A stretch of 64,000 nt of DNA from Thiodiazotropha sp040507225 (GTDB taxonomy: Bacteria > Pseudomonadota > Gammaproteobacteria > Chromatiales > Chromatiaceae), in NCBI GenBank assembly GCA_040507225.1, contig JBEVVG010000001.1, positions 682,001 to 746,000 on the forward strand. Direction: 5' to 3'. Positions 9,601 through 17,341 of this stretch are shown here, piece after piece. The notes below the pieces were generated by a model. The model saw only the letters and a program-made list of their open reading frames with translations, was not told the origin of the DNA and made no database searches. The position numbers and the translations under genes were made by a program. The first letter of the stretch is position 1. Each line of letters opens with the position of its first letter.

Positions 9601-10335
9601 TGTGGCAAAGCGCCCTGGACCCGGTGAAAATACCGAGATGGAAAAGGACTTCTCCATCGGCGAGTATTCGGTCTCAAAGTGCTTGCCGACGCCGCTTTCG
9701 GCGACCTCCGCGTAAAGCTCGAGATAGGGGGGAGGCGAGTCTTGATAAACGTCGCTGGCGAGTCGCCCTTCGACCACTGATTTTTCGAGACCGAGAATCC
9801 GCGAGTAGGACTCGTTGACCATGATGATCCGGTAATCGCATGCCTTGCCTTCCGCGTCCATCACCATTTCGTGCAGCGCCAGGCCCTCATTCATGGCGCT
9901 GTGGAGTGCGCGCAGAGTGCTTTCACTGGCGATACAGGATAATTCGGTGGCTTTGATTCGGCTGATGTCCTGAATCACCGCGAACAGGTAGATGTCGGGT
10001 TGATTGGTGCCTTCGATCCTGTTGAGCGAGATATTCAGCCAGATACCGGCGCCATCCTGCACGGGACAAAAGACTTCGCAGGTGTATCGTTGCTCCGCTC
10101 CCTGGGTGAGGTTTTCGAGATGCAGGTGATCCGCATCCACATCTTCGGGTTTCAGACGATCCTGGATTTTTTGCCTGCGCAGTTCATCCCGGGTCGCCTG
10201 CAGAATGTGGCAAAGGGCACTGTTGACGCCGAGCCAGTGGCCATGCCGGTCGAGATAAGCCATGCCGACAGGGGTCTGTTCAAAGGCGGGAAAATCCTGC
10301 CAGGGGCCAGGGATCGTGATGCGTGGTTCAGTCAT
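6616..10335 (-). CDS. PAS-GAF-GGDEF-EAL sensor protein with C-terminal CZB-like domain
   Basis: A 1239-residue cytoplasmic c-di-GMP turnover protein. In order: four PAS modules (roughly residues 10-125, 140-255, 270-390 and 400-520), a GAF domain (about 530-665), a GGDEF domain with intact GGDEF near 762, an EAL domain with VEALIRW near 890, DDFGTGYSS near 1008 and AEGVET, and a CZB-like tail (about 1140-1235). Both cyclase and phosphodiesterase motifs look complete, so it may be bifunctional. In the CZB-like domain CPFTRWY and HNEIH remain, but the usual first His/Trp pair is replaced by Leu/Val. It has no membrane segment. It converges on the TauE-like gene with 15 bases between stops. Confidence 0.93.
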   Translation of the reverse strand: MTEPRITIPGPWQDFPAFEQTPVGMAYLDRHGHWLGVNSALCHILQATRDELRRQKIQDRLKPEDVDADHLHLENLTQGAEQRYTCEVFCPVQDGAGIWLNISLNRIEGTNQPDIYLFAVIQDISRIKATELSCIASESTLRALHSAMNEGLALHEMVMDAEGKACDYRIIMVNESYSRILGLEKSVVEGRLASDVYQDSPPPYLELYAEVAESGVGKHFETEYSPMEKSFSISVFSPGPGRFATVFAEITQRKKTELNLKQALTDLERERGFLKSLIQNLPDLIWLKDTQGVYLSCNPSFEAFFGATEAEIVGKTDYDFVHENVADFFRAHDQKALQNDGPTINEEWITFASDGHRALLETTKTPMIGSNGEVLGVLGIGHDITDRKLSEQAILEGSQRYEAVLSSTRDGFWVVQMEGFIVDVNDAYCRFSGYTRDELIGKHVSELDSADSAEKVSDRAEQVVEQGNAIFEATHVRKDGSVFPVEVSISHSGLQGGQFFCFLRDIQERKESDKLLELRRILGEMVYTESLPTLLRTALDTAEEMTDSQIGYFHFVEKDQESVTLQTWSTRTLREMCYLKGEGLHYPISEAGVWVDCVKVREPVIHNDYEALVHKKGLPEGHAPVVRELTVPIFRGQKIVAVIGVGNKPKYYDDHDLSIVTRIANMAFDFVEHKQAEQQIQYMAYNDVLTGLPNRQLLADRLQQAIAQVRRNDEKLAICYIDLDGFKPINDSFGHDVGDQLLIDLGRRLTDELREGDTLSRLGGDEFVLLVGGLGSLYHGEEIVQRVLDIIAQPFEIDRRRMHISASIGVTFFPDDNVDPDTLLRHADQAMYQAKEKGKNTYSLFDPIQDKKVHAHQKALIDFAQAMAKYELCLFYQPRIDLSSGELASVEALIRWNHPQDGLLLPRKFLHQIKDTPLEIALDEWVIKAALEQHMAWRKQDLYLPVSVNLCTRHIQQRSFPQDLKKLLSHYPADITQYLELEILETSAIGDTSEVSEIMSECRDFGIHFSLDDFGTGYSSLTYFHRLPISVLKIDQHFVRDMMVDPRDQDIVEGVLRLADALKRPVVAEGVETIEHGLMLLQLGCQFAQGYGIAKPMPADSVVPWTKQWVDNQLWHNLNEFIQGPVAPYDLNVAIFSQKLWLMAVKNYITSGLTTLRPETNETNCPFTRWYRGIGEVRYGSRQPYPFIQAKHNEIHELGMELVLIAEHQSVEKAQSRLDELDAMSADLIALLNRLNSPE

Positions 10336-11098
10336 GGTCTTTGGGCGGATTTGTAGAGTAAGACCATCAGTGGAGCGACTTTAGCCGGGTAATATCAGCC
10401 TGCGTCCTCGGGGTTTGCCGGAGCGACTCCACGGATATTGGGATGGTGATAGGGCAGGGCGCCATGTCGCCTGCGGTCAGCTTGCGCAGGATTGATGACG
10501 TTGAGGTTCGCGGTTTGCTCAGCAACCTAAACAACCGCAACAGTACGCTGTAAATTGTCGTTTGGCTCATTGTCGCGCTTCATCAGGAACGGCATCCATT
10601 CAGTGCCTTGCCAGAATTCCTTTCGCACGGTTTGTTACGCAATTGTATCGGCCTTGTTGGCGATATCTTCAATCGGACGGGTAATATTTTCCCACATTTT
10701 CAAGGCAATGTGTGTTACCGGAATGGAGCCGCGCAAACACAGTAATAGCTCTCTAATACAATAGGTTATGTATCTTTTTGAAAATACGTATGAATTTTTG
10801 TTTTTAGATAACTCGCTGATAATTATGACTAATTATTGACAGGCATGCGTCGGGTAGTCAGGTCACTAAACCAAGCTATCAAGTATTTCTCATTAACAAT
10901 TGAATTTATTATTTATTTTAAATTCATGCGTGATCGATCCAGGTAATCCTTACAAACTGCACAGGAACATATTCATTATTTTCAGGAAGCTGTTTCCCTG
11001 AACCACTGATGACCTGCACACTTTCGATACCGGATTCATGTTGGAAGGACGCAGAGTTCTTCTGTGAACCCTGGTCTGAAACAGAGGTATTATTAGGC
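10336..11098. other. Gene-poor, partly AT-rich intergenic region
   Basis: 763 bases between divergently oriented genes with no convincing coding sequence. Bases from about 10740 to 10960 are strongly AT-rich compared with the flanks. This side should hold the promoters of both the GGDEF/EAL gene and the Lhr helicase gene, but no promoter can be fixed with confidence. Confidence 0.6.
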
Positions 11099-14000
11099 AT
11101 GACCTCGCTCCCATTTCACCCGGCAGTTGCGGCCTGGTTCAGGTCGAGATTCCGGACTCCGACCCCGGTTCAGACACAGGCCTGGCCGGCGATTCAGTCT
11201 GGCAGCAATACCCTGATCTCGGCGCCGACCGGGTCTGGCAAGACATTGGCCGCATTTCTTGCAGAGATCGACCGGCTGATTGTTGAAGGTCTGTCTGAGC
11301 CGTTGCCCGATCAGACCCGGGTCCTCTATGTCTCGCCTTTGAAGGCACTCTCGAACGACATTCACAAAAATCTCGAAGTGCCCTTGCAGGGGATACGCGA
11401 CAGCCTGCTGGAGGAGAGCTGTGTGGACGTGCCGGTTCGTTGCATGGTACGCACCGGTGATACCACCGCGTACGAGCGTGCGCTGATGAAACGCACCCCT
11501 CCGCATATCCTGGTGACCACGCCGGAGTCCCTGTACATCCTTTTGACCTCGGAATCCGGGCGCCAGATGTTACACAGCGTACGCAGCCTGATCGTCGATG
11601 AAATACACGCGGTGGCCGGCAATAAGCGCGGTGCGCATCTGATGCTGAGTCTTGAACGGCTCGACGCCCTTTGCGGGCAGCCTCCGGTGCGCATCGGGAT
11701 CTCCGCCACGCAAAAGCCGATCGAATCCATGGCACGATACCTCACCGGTGATCATGGCGAATCTCGCCGGGATGGCTGCAGGATCGTGGATGCCGGGCAT
11801 GTGCGTCGGCGCGATCTGGCCCTGGAACTGATCGACGCCCCGCTGGAAGCGGTGATGGCCAATGAAGCCTGGGATGTCATCTACCGCCGTCTCGAAGATC
11901 TCATCGTTCAACACCGCACCACCCTGATTTTTGTCAATACCCGGCGTCTGGCTGAACGGGCGGCGGCGGCGTTGGCCCGACAACTGGGTGAGGAGGCGGT
12001 TACCGCGCATCACGGCAGTCTCGCCAAAGAGCATCGTCTGCAGGCGGAGCAGCGCCTCAAATCCGGTGCGTTGCGGGCGCTGGTGGCAACCGCATCCCTG
12101 GAGCTCGGTATTGATATCGGTGAGGTGGACCTGGTGTGTCAGCTGGGCTCCCCGCGCAGTATCGCCACGTTTCTGCAACGGGCCGGTCGCTCGGAGCATC
12201 ATTTGAGCGGTATACCCAAGGCGCGGCTGTTCCCACTCAGTCGTGATGATCTGGTGGAGTCGGTGGCCCTGCTGGACTCGATCAGGCGCGAAGAACTGGA
12301 CCGGATCAGGGTGCCGCAACACCCCCTGGACGTGCTTGCACAGCAGATCATCGCTGAAGTCGCATGCGGTGATTGGGACGAGCGGGCCCTGTACCGCCTG
12401 TTTCGAAGTGCCTATCCCTATCGCGACCTCGATGAATCGAGCTTTATCGATGTGGTGAAAATGCTTGCCAGCGGTTTCCTCACCCGACGTGGGCGGCGCG
12501 GGGATTATCTGCATCGCGATGCGGTCAACGGGGTGATACGCGCGCGTCGAAACGCGCGCCTGACCGCGATCACCAACGGTGGGGCAATACCTGACGCGTT
12601 TGATTATGATGTCATTCTGCAGCCGGAGGGATTGTTCATCGGCAGTCTCAACGAGGACTTTTCCTTTGAAAGCATGCCGGGGGATATCTTCCAGCTGGGT
12701 AATTGCTCCTACAGGATTCTGAAGGTGGAACAGGGGCGGGTGCTGGTTGAGGATGCCCGGGGACAACCGCCCTCCATTCCGTTCTGGTTCGGTGAAGCGC
12801 CAGGTCGCAGCGACGAACTCTCCTTCTCGGTGTCCCGTCTCCGCGAACAGATCGAGGGTCTGCTCGATCAGGGTCAACAGGCTGTTTTGAACTATCTGCA
12901 GGAACAACTGCAACTGAACCCGGCCATCGCCCAGGTACTGCTCGACTACCTGGCAGCCAGTAAAAGCGTACTCGGGGTACTGCCTACCCAGCAGCAGGTG
13001 GTCTTCGAGCGGTTCTTCGATGAAACCGGAGACATGCATTTCGTCATACATGCGCCTTTTGGCTCGCGTATCAACAAGGCCTGGGGTCTGGCGTTGCGAA
13101 AACGCTTTTGCCGACGCTTCAATTTCGAACTCCAGGCCGCTGCCAATGAAGACAGCCTGATTCTGTCTCTTGGGCCGACCCACAGCTTTCCCCTCGATGA
13201 ACCGGCAGGTTATCTGAAGGCACAGAGCGTTGAGCAGATTCTGGTGCAGGCTCTGTTGGATGCTCCGGTATTTCCGACCCGCTGGCGCTGGGTGGCAAAC
13301 CTCTCCCTGGCGGTACCGCGCATGCGGGGCGGTAAGCGGGTACCGGCGCCTTTTCAACGCAATGATGCGGAAGACCTGGCGGCATTGGTGTTTCCGGACC
13401 AGTTGGCCTGTTTTGAGAACTTACAGGGTGAGCGGGAGGTACCGGATCATCCATTGGTCAACCAGACATTGCGGGACTGTTTGCACGAACTGATGGATAT
13501 CGATGGGCTGAAGCGCGTGTTACTGGGCATAGAGCGAGGATCGATCCGGGTGGTTGCCAAAGACCTTCCAACACCCTCGCCCCTGTCTCACGAAATCCTC
13601 AATGCACGGCCCTACGCATTTCTCGATGACACACCCGCCGAGGAGCGACGTACCCGGGCGGTGCAACTGCGCCGGGGACTCGATCCGGAAGATGCGGCGC
13701 AACTGGGGCAACTCGATCCCGATGCGATTTCCCGGGTCAGGGTCGAGGCCTGGCCGCAACCCCGCAGCACGGATGAGTTGCACGATGCCCTGTGTATTGC
13801 GGGTTTTATCGATGAACGTGAAATAGCCGACACGGATCTGCCGCTGTGGCGTGCCCAGATGGAGTCCTTGCATCAGCAACAGCGGGCTACCTGCCTGATC
13901 CATGATGCCCACCGCCTATGGGTCGCGGCGGAACGCCTGCAAACCGTGCAATGGATCTATCCGCGGCACCGGCTGGATCCTGTGATCGCTGCGCTGCCGC

Positions 14001-15370
14001 CGAGCGATGGCGAAAGTGGGGAGACCGCGCTGGTTGCGATCCTCCGCGCACGCCTGGAGTGCCTGGGACCGGTCAGTATAAGAACACTGGCGCAGAGCAT
14101 GAACCTGACGGGGGATCGCCTGCACGGTGCCATGCAGCTTCTGCAAGCCGAGGGCTATGCGATCGAGGGTCATTTCGATCCTCAGGAACCCGAAGTTCAG
14201 TGGTGCGAGCGGGGATTGCTGGCACGAATCCACCGCTACACGCTGCGCCAGCTGCGGCGTGAGATCGATCCGGTCAGCCCGGCGGTGTTCATGCGTTTCC
14301 TGTTTCGTTGGCAGGGCCTGGATGAGCCGTCTCAGGGAATCACAGCGTTAGAGCGGGTGATGTCTCAACTCGAGGGGGTCAGCCTTCCCGCCGCCAGTTG
14401 GGAAACCGAGATCCTGCCAGCGAGGTTGGCGCCCTACGAGTCACAGGAACTGGATGAACTGTGCGGCTCAGGAAGACTGGTGTGGCTGCGCCTGCATCCT
14501 CCCGCGACACAGGAAAACAAGCGCAGGAATCCAGCCATCAAAACTACCCCTCTGGCTTTCGTTGCCCGACATCGTCTGGGTCTCTGGCGGCAGACCGATC
14601 CGGTCGAACCGCAGGGATTGAGTTCCGCCGCGATGCGCATACGCGAGGTCCTGCAGCAATGGGGCGCCAGCTTCTTCGAGGAGATACAGCAGCAGACCGG
14701 GCTGCTCAACGCCCAGCTGGAATTGAGCCTGGGAGAACTGGTGGCAGCCGGGCAGGCCACCTCGGATCAGTTCCAGGGTTTGAGGATGATGATCAATCCG
14801 CGCAAAAGGCGGCCCCAGCGGCGACGTACCGGGCTGCAGACTTCCCTGGCATCAGGGGGGCGTTGGTCTCTGCTGCGCCCCGCCCTGAATAATGACGCGT
14901 CGGCGCCTCACAATGAACAGTTGGCCCGGGCCTTGCTGAACCGCTACGGGGTGGTGTTTCGCAAACTCCTTGAGCGGGAATCCGGAATGCCACCCTGGCG
15001 GGAGCTGCTGTACGTGTACCGCAGGCTCGAAGCGCGAGGGGAGATTCGGGGCGGGCGGTTCGTGCAGGGATTTGCCGGTGAACATTTCGCCTTGCCGGAA
15101 GCGGTCAATGTGCTCAGGGAAACCCTCAGACAGCGGGATGAAACCCAGACCATCACCCTCAGCAGCGCCGATCCACTGAACCTTACCGGCATCATCACCC
15201 CGGGCGAGCGGGTTCCCGCGCAGGCGGGATATCGTATTCTCTACCGGGATGGCAAACCCATCGCCTCCCGACAGGGCAATGAAATCCGAATCGATGCGGG
15301 CCTGCCCGATGAACAGCGACCCCAGGTCACCCAGTTGCTGGTGCGGGGCGCACGCGCGGCGGGATTTTGA
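11099..15370 (+). CDS. lhr: Lhr-type large DEAD/H helicase
   Basis: A 1423-residue superfamily 2 helicase. Residues 1-430 hold the helicase core: Walker A SAPTGSGKT with K48, motif II D167-E-I-H, SATQKP as motif III, and the C-terminal helicase motifs TASLELGIDIG and QRAGRSEH. The remainder matches the long Lhr C-terminus (winged helix, Lhr domain, and a C-terminal extension homologous to DUF4132/AlkZ-like parts of E. coli Lhr, 1538 residues). Lhr translocates 3'-5' on single-stranded DNA and unwinds RNA-DNA hybrids in DNA repair. The ATG at 11099 is chosen because the core begins MTSLPFHP; an in-frame ATG at 11009 adds 30 unlike residues. The RibD-C-like gene follows 26 bases later. Confidence 0.92.
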   Translation: MTSLPFHPAVAAWFRSRFRTPTPVQTQAWPAIQSGSNTLISAPTGSGKTLAAFLAEIDRLIVEGLSEPLPDQTRVLYVSPLKALSNDIHKNLEVPLQGIRDSLLEESCVDVPVRCMVRTGDTTAYERALMKRTPPHILVTTPESLYILLTSESGRQMLHSVRSLIVDEIHAVAGNKRGAHLMLSLERLDALCGQPPVRIGISATQKPIESMARYLTGDHGESRRDGCRIVDAGHVRRRDLALELIDAPLEAVMANEAWDVIYRRLEDLIVQHRTTLIFVNTRRLAERAAAALARQLGEEAVTAHHGSLAKEHRLQAEQRLKSGALRALVATASLELGIDIGEVDLVCQLGSPRSIATFLQRAGRSEHHLSGIPKARLFPLSRDDLVESVALLDSIRREELDRIRVPQHPLDVLAQQIIAEVACGDWDERALYRLFRSAYPYRDLDESSFIDVVKMLASGFLTRRGRRGDYLHRDAVNGVIRARRNARLTAITNGGAIPDAFDYDVILQPEGLFIGSLNEDFSFESMPGDIFQLGNCSYRILKVEQGRVLVEDARGQPPSIPFWFGEAPGRSDELSFSVSRLREQIEGLLDQGQQAVLNYLQEQLQLNPAIAQVLLDYLAASKSVLGVLPTQQQVVFERFFDETGDMHFVIHAPFGSRINKAWGLALRKRFCRRFNFELQAAANEDSLILSLGPTHSFPLDEPAGYLKAQSVEQILVQALLDAPVFPTRWRWVANLSLAVPRMRGGKRVPAPFQRNDAEDLAALVFPDQLACFENLQGEREVPDHPLVNQTLRDCLHELMDIDGLKRVLLGIERGSIRVVAKDLPTPSPLSHEILNARPYAFLDDTPAEERRTRAVQLRRGLDPEDAAQLGQLDPDAISRVRVEAWPQPRSTDELHDALCIAGFIDEREIADTDLPLWRAQMESLHQQQRATCLIHDAHRLWVAAERLQTVQWIYPRHRLDPVIAALPPSDGESGETALVAILRARLECLGPVSIRTLAQSMNLTGDRLHGAMQLLQAEGYAIEGHFDPQEPEVQWCERGLLARIHRYTLRQLRREIDPVSPAVFMRFLFRWQGLDEPSQGITALERVMSQLEGVSLPAASWETEILPARLAPYESQELDELCGSGRLVWLRLHPPATQENKRRNPAIKTTPLAFVARHRLGLWRQTDPVEPQGLSSAAMRIREVLQQWGASFFEEIQQQTGLLNAQLELSLGELVAAGQATSDQFQGLRMMINPRKRRPQRRRTGLQTSLASGGRWSLLRPALNNDASAPHNEQLARALLNRYGVVFRKLLERESGMPPWRELLYVYRRLEARGEIRGGRFVQGFAGEHFALPEAVNVLRETLRQRDETQTITLSSADPLNLTGIITPGERVPAQAGYRILYRDGKPIASRQGNEIRIDAGLPDEQRPQVTQLLVRGARAAGF

Positions 15371-15396
15371 GGCCAGTCACACTGAGGACATGAACG

Positions 15397-16227
15397 TTGA
15401 GTGAATCCGAGCATCTTCTGGAATTGTATCCACACAGCGGCAGCAAACCCCTGCCCGGGCTCTACCTGGGACAGGATCTGCGTAACATTCTCGATGCTTC
15501 CCCGGAACCTCTGGTGTACACCAATTTCGTCACCAGCCTGGATGGCCGGATCGCGCTGGTGGATCGTGACTCCGGTATCAGCGAGGTGCCCGAGGAGACG
15601 GCGAACCCTCGGGATTGGCGCTTGTTGCAGGAACTGGCGGCGCCCGCGGATGCGATTGTCATGAGCGGGCGTTACCTGCGCGATCTTGCCTCCGGCAATG
15701 CACAGGCGTTACCCCCATTCAGCGGTGAACTGCCGGAGGACATCGGCGCTTACCGCAAGCAACTCGGACTCGACGACAAACCCGCCCTGGTGTTTGTTTC
15801 CGGGTCACTGGATCTTCCGGAAAAGGCACTGGATCGTCTCGCCGATCGCAAGATCATGGTAGCTACCGGCAAACACCCGCCAGATAAGCTCGCGTTCCTC
15901 AAGGATCGTGGTATCGGTGTATTGAGTTCCGCCACACAACAGGTGAGTGGCGGTTGGCTGGTCAAGGCCCTGTCCGGTGAGGGTCTGCGACTGATCTACT
16001 CGATCGCCGGCCCTGGGATCATGCACACGCTGGTGTCCGCGGGTGTTTTATGGCGCATCTATCTGACTACCGTGACCCGTGTGTTGGGGGGTGAAGCGTT
16101 TGCCACCCTGACACGCGGTGCGAAACTGCAACCGGTGCGAGATTTCGAACTGACGGCACTGTATCTCGATCGATATGCACCGGATACCGCGCAACAGCTG
16201 TTGCAGGTCTACACCAGAAAGGCCTAA
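15397..16227 (+). CDS. RibD C-terminal domain reductase-like protein
   Basis: A 276-residue protein of the RibD-C/dihydrofolate-reductase-like fold. The N-terminal YTNFVTSLDGRIAL, the DAIVMSGRYLRDL segment and the late GPGIMHTLVSAGVL segment match the stand-alone pyrimidine reductase family. The deaminase domain of RibD is absent, so it could act as a separate riboflavin-pathway reductase or a general NADPH reductase. The start is a TTG at 15397 with GAGGA about 9 bases upstream; the nearby ATG at 15390 is followed at once by a stop. It is probably co-transcribed with lhr. Confidence 0.85.
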   Translation: MSESEHLLELYPHSGSKPLPGLYLGQDLRNILDASPEPLVYTNFVTSLDGRIALVDRDSGISEVPEETANPRDWRLLQELAAPADAIVMSGRYLRDLASGNAQALPPFSGELPEDIGAYRKQLGLDDKPALVFVSGSLDLPEKALDRLADRKIMVATGKHPPDKLAFLKDRGIGVLSSATQQVSGGWLVKALSGEGLRLIYSIAGPGIMHTLVSAGVLWRIYLTTVTRVLGGEAFATLTRGAKLQPVRDFELTALYLDRYAPDTAQQLLQVYTRKA

Positions 16228-16279
16228 CGCAAAATTCGTTCACCCGGCGCCTGGCGAATGCCCCGTCGGGAACAGGCCC

Positions 16280-17305
16280 TCAATCAATCAGCCTGACCGC
16301 CCAAGCATGGAACCGGGCATAGGTCATACCTACCCCGACAGCACCCTTGTCCAGGTAGAGGGCCCAGGCCCAATCGGGTTCATAGAGACTGGTCGTGGAT
16401 GACCAATAGACCGGTTGAACCGATTGAAAGGGATGTTGCCCTGGCACAACAGGTCGGCAGCGGGAACAGTCCACCAGGGATTCGAGTTCGTTGATATTGG
16501 GTAGTCGCCAATTGGCATCGCCGGACCTGGCGCGCAACTCATGAATCGAGGCCAATGCCTGGTCCCAGGTGACAGCATCCCTCGCGGTATGGGCTGTGGC
16601 CTGTCAGACACGCGCGGTCAAGCGGTCCCAGACCCCATCATCGATGATTTGAAAGCGCGGCTCGGGCCAGGCTGCTCCCGAGCGATAGGCCGCATCCTGA
16701 CCCGACGCTTCGCAGGCAATGCGCTTGCCTGATGGATCGTGACAGGTAGCCTGACCCGTCCGCAGCACCAATTCGTTGGCTATACCGCGCACCGGCCAAA
16801 TCATGAAAGATTGATCCTTTCCTCCAAAAAACATTCGCCCGCCATCCAGACTCACATACCAGGCGTGATCCGGGGCAATCGCCGCCGTCGTGGATGTCCA
16901 GTACCAGTTGCCGAACACATCGGTGAAGGGATGACCCGCGGGCAATGGAGGACGTCGGGTCTGGTGACTGATCAGGCTGCGCATTTCCCGCCGGTTGGGC
17001 ATGCGCCAGTCATTGTGGCCGTATGCCTGTTGTTGATTCATATGCTCGATGTATTCCAACGCTTCCTGCCAGTTGAGTGGAAACTCGGCCGGGTTCGCGC
17101 TGCGCGTCCAGATCAGCTCCGTGAGCCGGTCCCTGACGGTGTCGTCGTGGGTCATGAAACGCTCTTCGGGCCAGGCTGCACCGGTCAGGAACTCCGCATC
17201 CTGCCCACTGGCGTTACAGTCGATGATTCTGCCCTGCGAATCATGGCAACTGGTCTGGCCGGTCCAGGTCAATGATTGACGGTGATCCTCGGGGGGCATC
17301 AGCAT
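16280..17305 (-). pseudogene. Two-domain DUF1566 (Lcl) protein split by an in-frame TGA
   Basis: One continuous frame encodes two DUF1566/Lcl domains, but it is interrupted by TGA at 16604-16606. Both halves are recognisable. Domain 1 reads DRLTELIW-TRSANPA...LNW; domain 2 reads DRLTARV-stop-QATAHTA...VTW. The stop falls exactly where domain 1 has a TGG tryptophan, and spacing to the next conserved Trp is identical (14 positions). This points to a single TGG-to-TGA change. Downstream codons still encode the WRLPNINELESLVD and YWSSTT motifs, so decay is recent, or the stop is a sequencing error or is read through. The start at 17305 has AAGGAT about 7 bases upstream. Function of the family is unknown. 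Confidence 0.88.
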
Positions 17306-17341
17306 GGACTTGATCCTTATCTGCATTGAGCGAAAGGCGCA

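Noticed and set aside
10367..10570. 67-codon minus-strand frame upstream of the GGDEF/EAL gene
   Set aside because: Composition and position do not suggest a protein, and no motif is seen.
11570..13357. Long minus-strand frame of 595 codons inside lhr
   Set aside because: It is antisense to a well-supported helicase and shows no protein motif; long shadow frames are common in GC-rich genes.
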